Both the position numbers and the translations under genes were made by a program. From Saussurea involucrata (lineage: Eukaryota; Streptophyta; Magnoliopsida; Asterales; Asteraceae): a stretch of DNA of 64,000 bases. Of the stretch, positions 31,471 to 42,170 are shown piece by piece. How positions within the stretch are numbered: position 1 is the first letter of the stretch; every line of letters begins with the position of its first letter. The DNA lies in NCBI GenBank assembly GCA_033807775.1, contig CM066319.1, positions 136,016,983 to 136,080,982 of the forward strand, in the 5' to 3' direction. The notes under the pieces were generated by a model. It did not search any database. It saw nothing but the letters and a program-made list of their open reading frames with translations, and was not told the DNA's origin.

Positions 31471-33256
31471 ACTCAAGTAGGACAACTAGCCGTCGAAGTT
31501 AAGAATAGACCGCCAGGGACATTACCTAGTGACACCGAACACGCTAGGGTGATAGGAAAAGAACAAGTCAAGTCCATAACGCTTAGGAGTGGAAAGGATC
31601 TGAAAGATATCATTTTTGACTCTGATGATCCGCCTCAAATACCACTGTCCCTAAAACCACAGTGGCCACTCCTCAAGTCACTGTCAAACCCACAGTGAGG
31701 ACCGATGTCCCTGAGCTTCCCACTTTTGGGCCTATACCAAAACCTACTGTTCCAAAGCCAACACCACAACAAACTCAAATCGACCCACGAAGTGTACCTT
31801 TTCCTGAAAGAATGAAGAGTAAAACTGTCGATGTTCAATTCAAAAAATTCTTAGACATTTTTAAACAACTTCACATTAACATACCCTTGGTAGAGGCTCT
31901 CGAGCAAATGCCAAGCTATGTTAAATTTTTAAAGGATATTTTGAACAAAAAGAGAAAGTTGGGTGAGTTTGAGACTGTGGCTTTGACCAAGGAATGTAGT
32001 GCCCTCCTTACTAGCAAGATTCCACCTAAGTTGAAAGACCCGGGTAGTTTCACAATTCCATGCACAATAGGAGGACAAGAAGTAGGTCAAGCACTTTGTG
32101 ATTTGGGAGCTAGTATAAACTTGATGCCACTGTCCATTTTCAACAAGTTAGGTATTAGAGAGGCTAGACCCTCAACCGTGACATTACAACTAGCCGATCG
32201 GTCCATTGCCTATCCAAAGGAAAAAATAGAAGACGTTTTGGTCCAAGTGGATAAATTTATCGTCCCCGCCGATTTTCTAATTTTAGATTATGAGGCTGAT
32301 AAAGATATCCCAATCATCTTAGGGCGTCCATTTCTTGCAACCGGACGCACTTTGATCGATGTGCACAAAGGAGAACTCACTATGAGAGTTAATGACCAAG
32401 AGGTAACATTCAATGTCTTCAAGTCCCTTAACTACATAGAAACTGAAGACTGTTTTGCTATGAGTTCGATTTGTGGTACCCATGGTTTTGATACAGTGAG
32501 CACAGTGGGGAGTGAGAGTGAACACTCCGACTCTGAGAGTGATGACACTTTTGAGGATGAGTGTAACGCAATAGTGGCAGCCTTTGAACCTCTGGACTTC
32601 AAGGACATAAATGTTCAACCCCCTTCAATAGAACAACCTCCCGAGTTAGAGCTAAAACCATTGCCTTCCCACATAAAATATGCTTACCTCGCTAAGGATA
32701 ATAAACTCCCCGTTATTATCTCTTCCAAACTTAGTGAGAAACAAGAACAACTTCTGATTGATTTGTTAGTGAAGCATAAGAGGGCAATTGGTTGGACCAT
32801 AGTGGACATTAGAGGTATTAGCCCTTTCCTATGTCAACATAAGATTAACTTGGAGAGTGACCACCCTGGAAAAGTCCAACGTCAAAGAAGGTTGAACCCC
32901 ATAATGAAGGAGGTAGTTAAGAAAGAAGTGTTGAAGTGGTTAGACGCCGGTATTATCTACCCAATAGCTTGTAGTAGTTGGGTGAGCCCCGTCCAATGTG
33001 TCCCTAAAAAGGGAGGGACGACCGTAGTGAAGAACGAAAAGAACGAGCTCATTCCCACTAGGACTGTCACGGGGTGGAGAATATGCATGGATTATAGACA
33101 ACTCAACCTAGCCACTAAGAAACACCATTTTCCCCTACCTTTCATTGACCAAATGCTTGATAGGTTAGCGGGAAAGGAATTCTATTGTTTTCTAGATGGA
33201 TACTCCGGATACAACCAAATCCATATCGCCCCCGAGGACCAAGAAAAGACCACCTT
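31471..33256 (+). pseudogene. G1 pol, 5' part (protease and start of RT)
   Basis: After a frame change near 31640, the frame is open to the C2 insertion. It shows the Athila protease region with CDLGASINLMP (about 32095-32130) and GRPFLATG. The RT start includes LDAGIIYPIACSSWVSPVQC, TGWRICMDYRQLN and FLDGYSGYNQI. It breaks off at 33256 in the middle of RT, where C2 is inserted, and resumes at 60014. Confidence 0.92.
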
Positions 33257-34216
33257 TGTTGGTCCCGAAGGGTTATACAAGTTTGTAGAAGGGGGGGGGG
33301 TTGAATACAAACACACTATTTTTACTTTTCTAAATTGTTTATTGATAAATCAAGACAATTTACAACTTGTTGCGGAATAAGATTAAGGATTAACCTAATC
33401 TAAACAAGTTAAGAATACTAAGTTTCTTGCACTAGAATAAGATAGAAAGGAGATAAGGAAATTACGAATAATAACCTAACACACAGATAGAAAGAAGAAG
33501 ATGGTCCGAGCACACTTCATTTATGAAGTAGGGTTCTTCTTATGTACTGCATGCATTTAATGCATGGCAGTATTGCTTTACACGTGGCAGCAGCTGAGTG
33601 GTTGCATGTCATTGGCCTTTGTAGACAACCTTAGTAGCCGCATGGTGCACAGTGTAGAATCAGAGTTTGTTGTACGATCATAGACAAAAAGGGATGTCCA
33701 TTCTTACATTTCGTACGGAGACGTGCAAGGCAGGTAAGACAATAGTACTTTGTAAGGAGACTTCATGATCAGCTTTCGTTGAAACAGATCTTTATCAGCG
33801 AATGATAAAGTTCAGCGATTGCTGAAGTCTTCTACTTGATACTTCACGTTGAGTGGACAAATCTTGGCTTCGCTGATATCCGCATCAGTTCATTAGTAGA
33901 CTTGTCGCTGGTTCTTGGGCATGATCTTCGACTTCAGCGTAGAACCTATGTTGACATGAAACTTGTCTTCAGGGATCATAAGTAAATAAACTAAATTATC
34001 AGCGATCATCTCATAGACTGAACAGGCTCAGAGCTATTCGATTAACAGAGTTCGCTGACTATTTATCTTTAAAGAGCGAGAGTTACTATCAGCGGTACTG
34101 AAACGGTCTTAGTACTTATCAGCGATAGTGAAACTCTAATACATATCATTTACTTATAATTTTCACTAAGTGTTAAGAGAGGGTCATTATCAAATCACTG
34201 AGGGTTTGGATCAACA
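33257..34216 (-). repeat. C2 3' LTR (left copy)
   Basis: 960 bp. It contains six exact TCAGCGA/TCGCTGA heptamers (33795, 33812, 33870, 33999, 34052, 34119) and a G-run near 33291. By eye it differs from the other LTR at about 17 sites. Confidence 0.95.
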
Positions 34217-34230
34217 ATCTCCCCCTATTT
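34217..34230 (-). other. C2 polypurine tract
   Basis: On the minus strand AAATAGGGGGAGAT abuts the 3' LTR and primes plus-strand synthesis. The stretch 34231-34669 beyond it is 3' non-coding sequence of C2. Confidence 0.9.
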
Positions 34231-34669
34231 GATTATGACATAGCAACAAAGAAAATTGCTAAGTATGAAAACATAAGGATAAAAAGAACTCATAAAATAT
34301 ATTTCCCTTTTACTGTTTTCTGGGATCTTTTCAGTACTGAGGGAGTAAAGTACATTCGCTGAAATTTTTCTTTAAACTTCGTAAAGATTACAAAGGGAAG
34401 TGGAAAAATTACAAGTACAACAAATAAAATTACAAGTACAGAAGATATAGACAGATAAAGATAGAAAGAATTACAAGGCGATCCTATCCGTCAAAAGGTT
34501 CTTCCTTGATGAGAAGTTCATCGAGGGTCTTTGATGTGGGAATCATCCAGTCAGGGACAGTTACACCTTGATCCTTTTTGTTCTTTGCTTCTTCAAAGAT
34601 CAGGGGCTTGAGGTGACGTGCCTGAATGTCGCGTCTGACTTCACACCAGTATATTAGGTCTCTGAGCTG

Positions 34670-37600
34670 TTAGATGGGAGTGATTGGAAGCTCAGATATG
34701 CGTTGAAAGTGTTGTCGTCCATAGAAGTCTAGAAAAAAGATGCCATAGGGTTCACTTAAGACTTTTCCAGGGATGAAAGTTTCACCAGGAGGCAGGGAGG
34801 TGTCAAGTACTGAGAGGTCAGGGTCACGACCAAGTACTTCTTCGCGTGAGAAACCTATACCTGTTTCATTTCGTATAGGAGGACCTGAGTCTGAGGTTTT
34901 CTTTTTCTTTGCAGAGGCCCTTCTCTGTTGAGGTGGAAGAAGAGTGGAAGGAGGAATATCCACGGCAGAAGAAACCAAGTCGATCTGAGAATTTAAAATT
35001 TTCTCGACATGGCTCTTGAACTTTGAGCGAGATTGCTGAATGGCTAATTTCACTTCCAACCATTAGAGAAACCAAATTTCTCTAATGTAGCAGCGTAAAA
35101 GGTTTGCTTGGTCTTGTCTTCTCTGAATACGTCAACTTCAACAACAGGAACGTTTACGAACAATTTTCCTCTGATAAGTACCTTGATGATTTTGGATGGT
35201 CGAGATCGATAGTTCAACATTTCTTTACACCATTCCAAAGTCGAGTCAGATACCTTAGTCTTTTCTTCAACGATCCTTTGGGCATCATCCCATAGCTGAC
35301 GTTGGACATCAATGGGAGCTCTTTTCAACGCGGGGTCTTTCACCGATTGTTGGACAAGCTGGATGGCGAGAGCCTTATCTTTTTCTTCAGCTTCCTTCTT
35401 TTCGGCGAGTAATCGTTCAGCTCTTAAATGATCCTCGTATTCTTTCCTTGATATCCTGAACTTTGTGGGAACAGGGATTTTGTCACTAGGAAGAATGATT
35501 CGCTGATCTTCAAGCTGTTTGATCATTGCATCTCTCTTTTCTTGATCCTCTTAACTTAGCTTTTGAGGAGCCAAGGAAGGTCTGTTTTTGTGAGAGAGCA
35601 GCTGTTCTTCAGGTTCATCAGTCTCAGTGGTTAAATCCAAGACTGGGATTATTTCTTCAGCTCTTGTGGCTGGGATTATTGTTGGTGTAGTTGTAGGAGC
35701 TTCAGCGGGATCCTCAAACAGGGGAGAGGACTAGCTGAAACACAGCGATCGTTTAAGTAAGAAAAGTTGGGAAAAAAGAGAAAAGAATAGGGTTAAGTGT
35801 ATAGAGGTTTTATGGAGAGGAGGATTGATATTGAGAAGGGATAGAGGAGGGATGCAGTATAAGGGAACAGAAGATATTGTACCTGACAAGCTGGCTTAAT
35901 CTGAAGGATAGCCAGATTTCCTTCTGCAGCGAGGCATTTGTTTTTGCCTTGATCAACTTCAGATGCTGCAGGCTTTATCTTCTCCCCTGATGGTTCGTTT
36001 ATCGAAATCCCTTTCTCAGGGGCCTTCTTGGGCTCAACGAAGAAGAAGTCATCATCATCATCGTCATCATCATCATCTTTAGGGGATGATGATGGTTCTT
36101 CATCATCGATATCGATGGGTTCTTCGTCTTCAGCTTCTTGTTTTTCTTCAGACTCGACCTCATCAGCGTAAGGTACGGTCACTTCAGCAACGGCTTCTTT
36201 GTGTTGCTCTTCGAGTTGCTCCCCCTCAGATACAAAGGGAGGTTTCTCGGTTCCCTCAGGGTTTTCAACTCCCTGAGGTTTTGAAGTAGAAGCAGCAGTT
36301 TCATTTTTCTTCTCCCCCTCATCATTATAGGGAAGGTCTTCAGCTCTCTTCTCCCCCTCTTCCACATGATGAGGAGGGGTGGCAAGAGGAATATCAGCAA
36401 CATCAGCAGCATCAGTAGTATGAGAATCACTGTCTTCTTGGCCAGTGAGTCCCATACAAAGTTCAACCACTGCTAATCTGTCGTCGAGGCCAGATATAGC
36501 AGGGTCGAGTTTCCGAAGATCTTCTCTATCGGCCTGAGTAAAGTGAGACTTTGGGGCATCCATGCGATTGAGTATCTGCTGAAGTAGATCTTTGACCGTC
36601 GTAACCTCACCCTTAAGAGTACCAACCTCGGTCTTCAATGATATGACTTCATTGGACAGAGTGGTGAAGTTTGTTGCGAGGGTGGTATTGGTGAGGTTGA
36701 GATTGTTGACGTTTGAGGAAGTTTCAGCGAGGGTGGTAGCAAAAGTTGCAATGCTGCCATCCACCTTCTCCATATCAGCTTTGGAGACTTTAGTGTCAAC
36801 AACCTCGGTCAGCTTCTTGAGGTTCTCTCCAGCGGCTGTAACCGCTGAAGAGTTGGTGGAGAGAATGGTGTTGTATGATTCCATCTTTGTTTCCAGGGCC
36901 TTCAGGGAGGTGTTGATATCCCCCAAATTTGGACCTGAAACAGTTATTAACTTATGAACAGAGGAAAGCTCAGAAGTTTGGGGTTGAGAGAGAGAAGTGT
37001 TTGGGATAATGTGTATACCTGCAAGCGGGTTAGTGAAGTTGTCGAAGCCTCGTAACCCTGAGAAAGTTTCATAGTCGTCTTCAATAGTTTCTTGACGATT
37101 GGAAGTACCTGCAGGTCCTGTGTTTTGTTCTATCATCCTCTGAAGATGTTCAGCAGTAGTGTCGCTGAGGAAGATGTTTGTTGAGGAGAATAGGGGAAGA
37201 GATTGAGTGACCAAAGGAGAGGTGGGAGGAATGATGGTTGATAAAGTGGGTTGGGTGCGGGGTTCAGCGTTGGATTCGCTGAAAATCACTTCAGTCTCTA
37301 GAGAGGCTGAAGGAGATGGGTTCAGTTCTAAGTTTATAACTTCAGCATTTAGAGACGTTGAAGCTGGATGGAAGGAGTGGCTTGATCAACTGTGGCAGAG
37401 CGTACCACTGAACTATCCATCAGCTCTTCAAGATGAGCTGTGGGGTCTTCAGCATGTGAATGCTGGGGGGGGTTGCTCCTTGGTTTTCTTGATTCTTTTG
37501 GAACCAAGTTGGGAAGTAGATTGTTTCCTTTTTCGAGAAGGAGTGGAGGGTGCAGCTTGGGTATCAGCGGTGGGGATTTCCACTGAATGAGCCGCAGAAG

Positions 37601-38524
37601 TAGAAGAAGGAGGATTAAGAATAGATAAAAGAGTAGTAAGACGTACCTCATTTTCCAGCGGCTTGAAGTCGAGCACCTTAGGGCCAACCTGAGAGAGTCT
37701 CATATCACCTTCTTTTGGGTACTTGTCCCCAAGTCCTTGTTGAAAGACGGCGCTGATGAATCTGGGATATGGAACCCACGAAGGTCTATCAGCCATATCT
37801 ACTCTGAATGCAAGGTCGTCATAAATAATTGAGGCCCAGTCAACATGTAGACCTTTCAGCAATGCGTAGCCCATTGCTTGCTGAGGTTGAGCGGCTTGAT
37901 CAGAGGAGCCGGACTTCGCTGTCATGCAGCTTATCAAGTATGCGAAGATGAAGTTCATCTCGCTTGGCATTTTGTACTTCTTGATCAGGGTCAGTTTCTT
38001 CTCAATCTCCTTGTACCTCCCTGTGTCCCATGCGTAACCAATTGCATCAAAGAATGCAGTGATGGCTTCCCTATCAGCATGGTTTTTGTGGTTAGGCAGA
38101 GGAACAAAGGGTTTTCTTTGGTGGCAGTGGGTAGGATGAGTGCTCGCCTGATAATGGCAGGGTTGATTTTGGTTGTGCCAAATTTGGTGTCACAGAGAAT
38201 GACATTAAGGAGTTTCTTAGGGTCCTTGGATGAAGGAACCTGAGTGTGTCTAGCAGTATACCAGAACTGAGATAGAAGGAATTTATGGGCAAGGGGTACG
38301 AAGGTTAAGGCTTTGAATAAGCAACAGGTTTGGAGAAAATTCACAGCTTCATTCAGATGTTTGACTTGCTTCTTCGGAGGAAAATCGAAAAGCGCATAGA
38401 GATTGTTGGATTTTGAGAAGTCTACTTTCTCAAGTGTGAACTTGACTTGAGGAGCCTTGGGAAGATTCAGTTTCTCCGTAGCAGGAGATTTCTCAGCGGT
38501 AGGAGCAGCAGTAGAAGATGCCAT
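34670..38524 (-). pseudogene. C2 third ORF (SIRE-type 3' ORF), broken
   Basis: ATG at 38524. The N-terminal part includes FLQTCCLFKALTFVP and LSQFWYTARHTQVP. After a frame break near 37990 it resumes with MNFIFAYLISCMTAKSGSSD and RPSWVPYPRFISAVFQQGLG, a domain I associate with the 3' ORF of SIRE-type elements in asterids. A basic stretch follows, then a coiled coil (about 36460-36960), an acidic Asp run near 36050-36085, and a Lys/Glu-rich C-terminal part (35526-35050), then a further frame (35059-34670). Several frameshifts exist. There is no clear signal or membrane segment, so an envelope role is not supported. Function unknown. Confidence 0.7.
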
Positions 38525-38526
38525 TT

Positions 38527-38911
38527 CTGTTTATCATATCAACCATGAATCATAGAGAAAAAAATACAGTCTTAATGTGGAAAGATTTTCCAATAAGATG
38601 TTTTCGAATTTTGTCCATTTCATTCAGACAGAAATGTCTTAATGAAGATTAGGGTTTTCTTGTTTTGAAAAAGAAATGCAAACCCAGTAAAAGCCTTGTT
38701 TTCCATTTTCCTTTAGATAAGGATTCTGGAAAAACGTATGAAGAACAAGTTTAATCTATTTGATTTAAACTTGAAGAACAACCATGAAAAGGTTGTGTTC
38801 ATAAAACCATGAAAGAAATGATTTCATTTAAAAAGTTCTTTTGTTTGATCTTTTGAAAACAAGGATAAGATTAGAAACAAGTTAAAACAGGTAAATAATG
38901 AGAATATTAAC
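38527..38911 (-). other. Predicted intron in the C2 third-ORF leader
   Basis: On the minus strand, ACCAG|GTTAAT at 38911 is a possible donor. GATAAACAG at 38527 is a good acceptor ending two bases before the ATG. The intron would be 385 nt in the 5' UTR. This is a prediction from signals only. Confidence 0.4.
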
Positions 38912-39032
38912 CTGGTTGTCGAAGAAGAAGATGAACAGTTTTCTGGAAAAACTCGAGTTCAATAAGCAACAATAAATCTTTTCTTTCTTGGAGAAGAAGT
39001 TATCGTAAAGGAAAAATATAAACTCGAAATAG

Positions 39033-39117
39033 TTTATATAGTGAGATTAGAGAGAGAGAAAAACTAGGGCGGGAAAGTTTTTCATCATGACACGGACACG
39101 TGTTTGCATTTGATTGG
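39033..39117 (-). promoter_or_regulatory. Internal promoter-like block upstream of C2 third ORF
   Basis: On the minus strand, CCAAT (39113-39117), a G-box ACACGTGT (39097-39104) and CTATATAAAC (TATA, 39033-39040) occur in the right order and spacing for a plant promoter. It is followed by a leader and a probable intron to the ATG at 38524. Five TCAGCGA heptamers lie upstream at 39326-39531. Confidence 0.55.
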
Positions 39118-39627
39118 ATGGTAAACGAAACGTGCAAACGTGTGTCAGAAAAAGAACGTGCCAGGGTTTATCCGTTATGATGATGTCACAAACGTCCTTT
39201 CATATTTTAGGATGTCTCAGAGGTTTTGAAAGCTCAGGGACTATTTTGAAAAACATGAAGCACTGAATAGAAATATCAGTGTTAGTTTTAGAAATTTCAA
39301 AGTATCACTGTTAAGGAAGAGATATTCAGCGATGTGATTTGTTTTGAAATCTTGCATTCATTTGCGAACGTCAGCGAGTAAAGAGAGAACATACCTTGAT
39401 ATCAGCGAATCAACTTTGTTCAGGGAGAAGATGATAGAATGGGTTATATAAGTTGGTTTTATCCGATCGCTGATCAAATGTGAACTACTGAAGATTTTAC
39501 TCTTCAAAGTTCAGCATTCCAAGCTCGCTGATGAGAAAGTTGAATCTTGTCTCATCAAGAGGTTTGGTGAACAGATCATCTAACTGAAAGTCAGTTGGGA
39601 TAAAATGAAGTTCTATATCACCATTCA

Positions 39628-40745
39628 TCACATGATCTCTGATAAATGATACCTGATTTCGATATGTTTGGTCTTTGAGTGTAGCACTGGATTATTGGCT
39701 ATAACGATGGCACTTGTGCTGTCGCAATAGATTGGAATTTTCGAGAGGTGAAGGTCATAGTCTAGTAGTTGATTTCTCATCCACAAGACCTGAGAACAAC
39801 AGCTTCCAGCGGCTACATACTCAGCTTCAGCAGTTGAGGTGGACACTGAGTTTTGCTTTTTACTTGTCCAACTCACCAGCTTTCCACCTAGGAGCTGACA
39901 GCCTCCTGTGGTGCTTTTCCTATCCAATTTGCAACCTGCAAAATCACTATCTGAATAGATGATTAGATCAAACCCTGAGTCTTTGGGATACCAAAGACCT
40001 AGGTTCGTAGTACCCTTAAGGTAACGAAAGATTCTCTTTACAGCGATCATATGAGATTCCTTAGGTTCAGCTTGATATCGTGCACACAAACAGGTTGCGT
40101 ACATAATGTCAGGTCGACTAGCTGTAAGATACAAGAGAGAGCCGATCATCCCACGGTACAGCGTGACATTAACAGGTATTCCATTTGAATCCTTGTTTAG
40201 TGTCAGCGGTGGTGCCATAGGGGTTTTCATAGCTGAACTCTGAGTTAAATCGAATTTCTTCAGCATATCTTTAACATACTTTCCCTGATTTATGAAAGTT
40301 CCCTTTTCATTTTGCTTTATCTGAAGACCAAGGAAATATGTTAGCTCACCCATCATACTAATTTTATACTTTTCTTTCATTCTATCAACGAAACGAGTAC
40401 AAAGGTCAGGGTTAGTAGAACCAAATATAATGTCATCAACATATATCTGAACAAGAATGATATGACCCTTCACTATTCTGAAAAATAGAGTTTTGTCGAT
40501 TTTACCTCGCTCAAAATTTTCAATTAGGAGATAAGAGGATAGAGTGTCATACCATGCACGTGGAGCTTGGTTTAAGCCATAAAGTGCCTTATCCAGTTTA
40601 TAAACATAACCTGGACGCTTAGGATCTGAGAATCCTGGAGGTTGTTCCACATAGACTTCTTCATTCATCTTTCCATTGAGAAATGCTGACATAACATCCA
40701 TTTGATATACTTTGAAGTCTTTGTGTACAGCGTAGGCTAAGATTA
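39628..40745 (-). pseudogene. C2 pol, RT core and RNase H
   Basis: Resumes C2 RT after the G2 insertion: VYQMDVMSAFLNG, ALYGLNQAPRAWYD, and the catalytic YVDDIIFG (about 40440). RNase H motifs are SDSDFAG and STSTAEAEYVAA, then SKTKHIEIRYH. Near 39652 a single-base loss shifts the frame and creates an early stop. The true C-terminus (ELHFIPTDFQLDDLFTKPLD) lies in another frame down to about 39500. Confidence 0.95.
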
Positions 40746-40747
40746 GA

Positions 40748-42000
40748 TGATAATGCCGTTTTACGACATTATTTTGATCCCAAAATCGGTCTGTTATTGC
40801 AAGTTTCCAAGTAGAATAGTGACTTTTTACTGATGAGTTTACTGAGATATGCAGTTAATCGAATTGAAAGAGGAATGAAGAAAATCGCGTGTATTCTCCA
40901 AAGAAAGAGCTCGAAATCTGGAAGAAGACGAAGTTGGAGGCAATCAGAAGCTGACGCGACCTTTGGCGCGACCCAGCTAGCGCCGTGATGCGCGCGGAAA
41001 ATGAAGAGAGGATTCCAGAGAGTGGCGCGCCTTGTGGCGCGACCCAAGTAGCGCCGGAACTAGCGCCAAACTATCAGTTACGTTTTAAAGCCCTATTTCC
41101 TCATTTTTAGGGTTATCAATCTATCACGGCTTGGGACTCTTTCTGGGCGATTTTGGGAGCTAAGGAACGAATTTTGAAGGCGAATAGAAGGCGAGAAACA
41201 TCCATTAACAAGGATCGAAGGGATAATCGAGTACGTTCATTGGCGGCTTAGGCTTTTTCAGGGAGTTCTTAGGTTTCATTTCTTAGTACAAAACATGTTT
41301 ACTTTCATTTCTATCTTTACATTTCAGAGTTTTGAAACCCCCAATATGAACTAATCCGTTCATGTTGGGGGGTTGGTTTGAATCATGGTTGGATAATCGT
41401 TTAGCTTTACAGTAGGTATGATTGATATGATATAGATGGATGGCACATGTAAGATTGTTCTTAATGCTTGTAATAGTCCGATCAACTGTTATTTGATTTT
41501 ATGAATCTTTAATCTTTGAGAAAAGTTTTTAGGTTTGATAAATCTTTCATGTCTTGGTTGAATTTGAGATAGTGATATAATAATCCATTCCTTGTGGCTT
41601 TTAATTACTGATTGTTCAATTACTTTTGTTAAGATCGAATGATGATACAAAGTGTTGAATGATATTTACTATAGCTTGATAGAGTATAGTGATGGAATGT
41701 GATTATGCCTGTCATCTTGAAGTTATGTCAATCGTGTCAAATCTGTGAGTTAAGTGATTGTTTACCTGAGGAATCCAACCCTCCAACTCTTTGTCCTATC
41801 TGAATTAATTAAGTTTTAATTCGTATTCTAATACACAACAAACCAAACCAATTTGCATTAGTCTAGTTAATAATCTATACAGTTATTGTGGTACTTGACA
41901 CCTGGTTCCTTTGGTTCGATACTCGTACTTTATAAGTACAATTACTTGATTCGACCCGTACACTTGCGGTAGATTTAGGGGGGTGTAAACCCGCCTATCA
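40748..42000 (+). repeat. G2 5' LTR
   Basis: Contains a GC-rich block (40950-41065) with two exact GGCGC-N10-GCGCC inverted repeats (40965-40984 and 41036-41055), within otherwise AT-rich sequence. Confidence 0.96.
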
Positions 42001-42006
42001 AGTTTT

Positions 42007-42024
42007 TGGCGCCGTTGCCGGGGA
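42007..42024 (+). other. G2 primer binding site
   Basis: TGGCGCCGTTGCCGGGGA, six bases after the LTR, is the standard Athila-type primer site. Confidence 0.95.
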
Positions 42025-42170
42025 ACCTGTTTTGTATTAATATCACTACCAGCTGTAGAAGTTATTACATTAGACACCCTGTTTTTATTTTATTATAATC
42101 TGCGTTGAAAGTTCATATATTTTTTGGTTTTGGGATTCTATATTCTCTGTTTTAGGTTACCTCTTGGTTT

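Noticed and set aside
33257..33380. G1 pol apparently ending in VGPEGLYKFVEGGG
   Set aside because: These codons belong to the C2 LTR; the true RT frame continues after the insertion at 60014.
34670..38524. Envelope gene of an endogenous retrovirus
   Set aside because: No signal peptide, transmembrane helix or cleavage site is visible, and the layout matches the non-envelope 3' ORF of SIRE-type elements.
40769..41047. 92-codon minus-strand frame, also seen at 51987-52265
   Set aside because: Both lie at the same place in the two G2 LTRs; an LTR repeat explains the duplicate.
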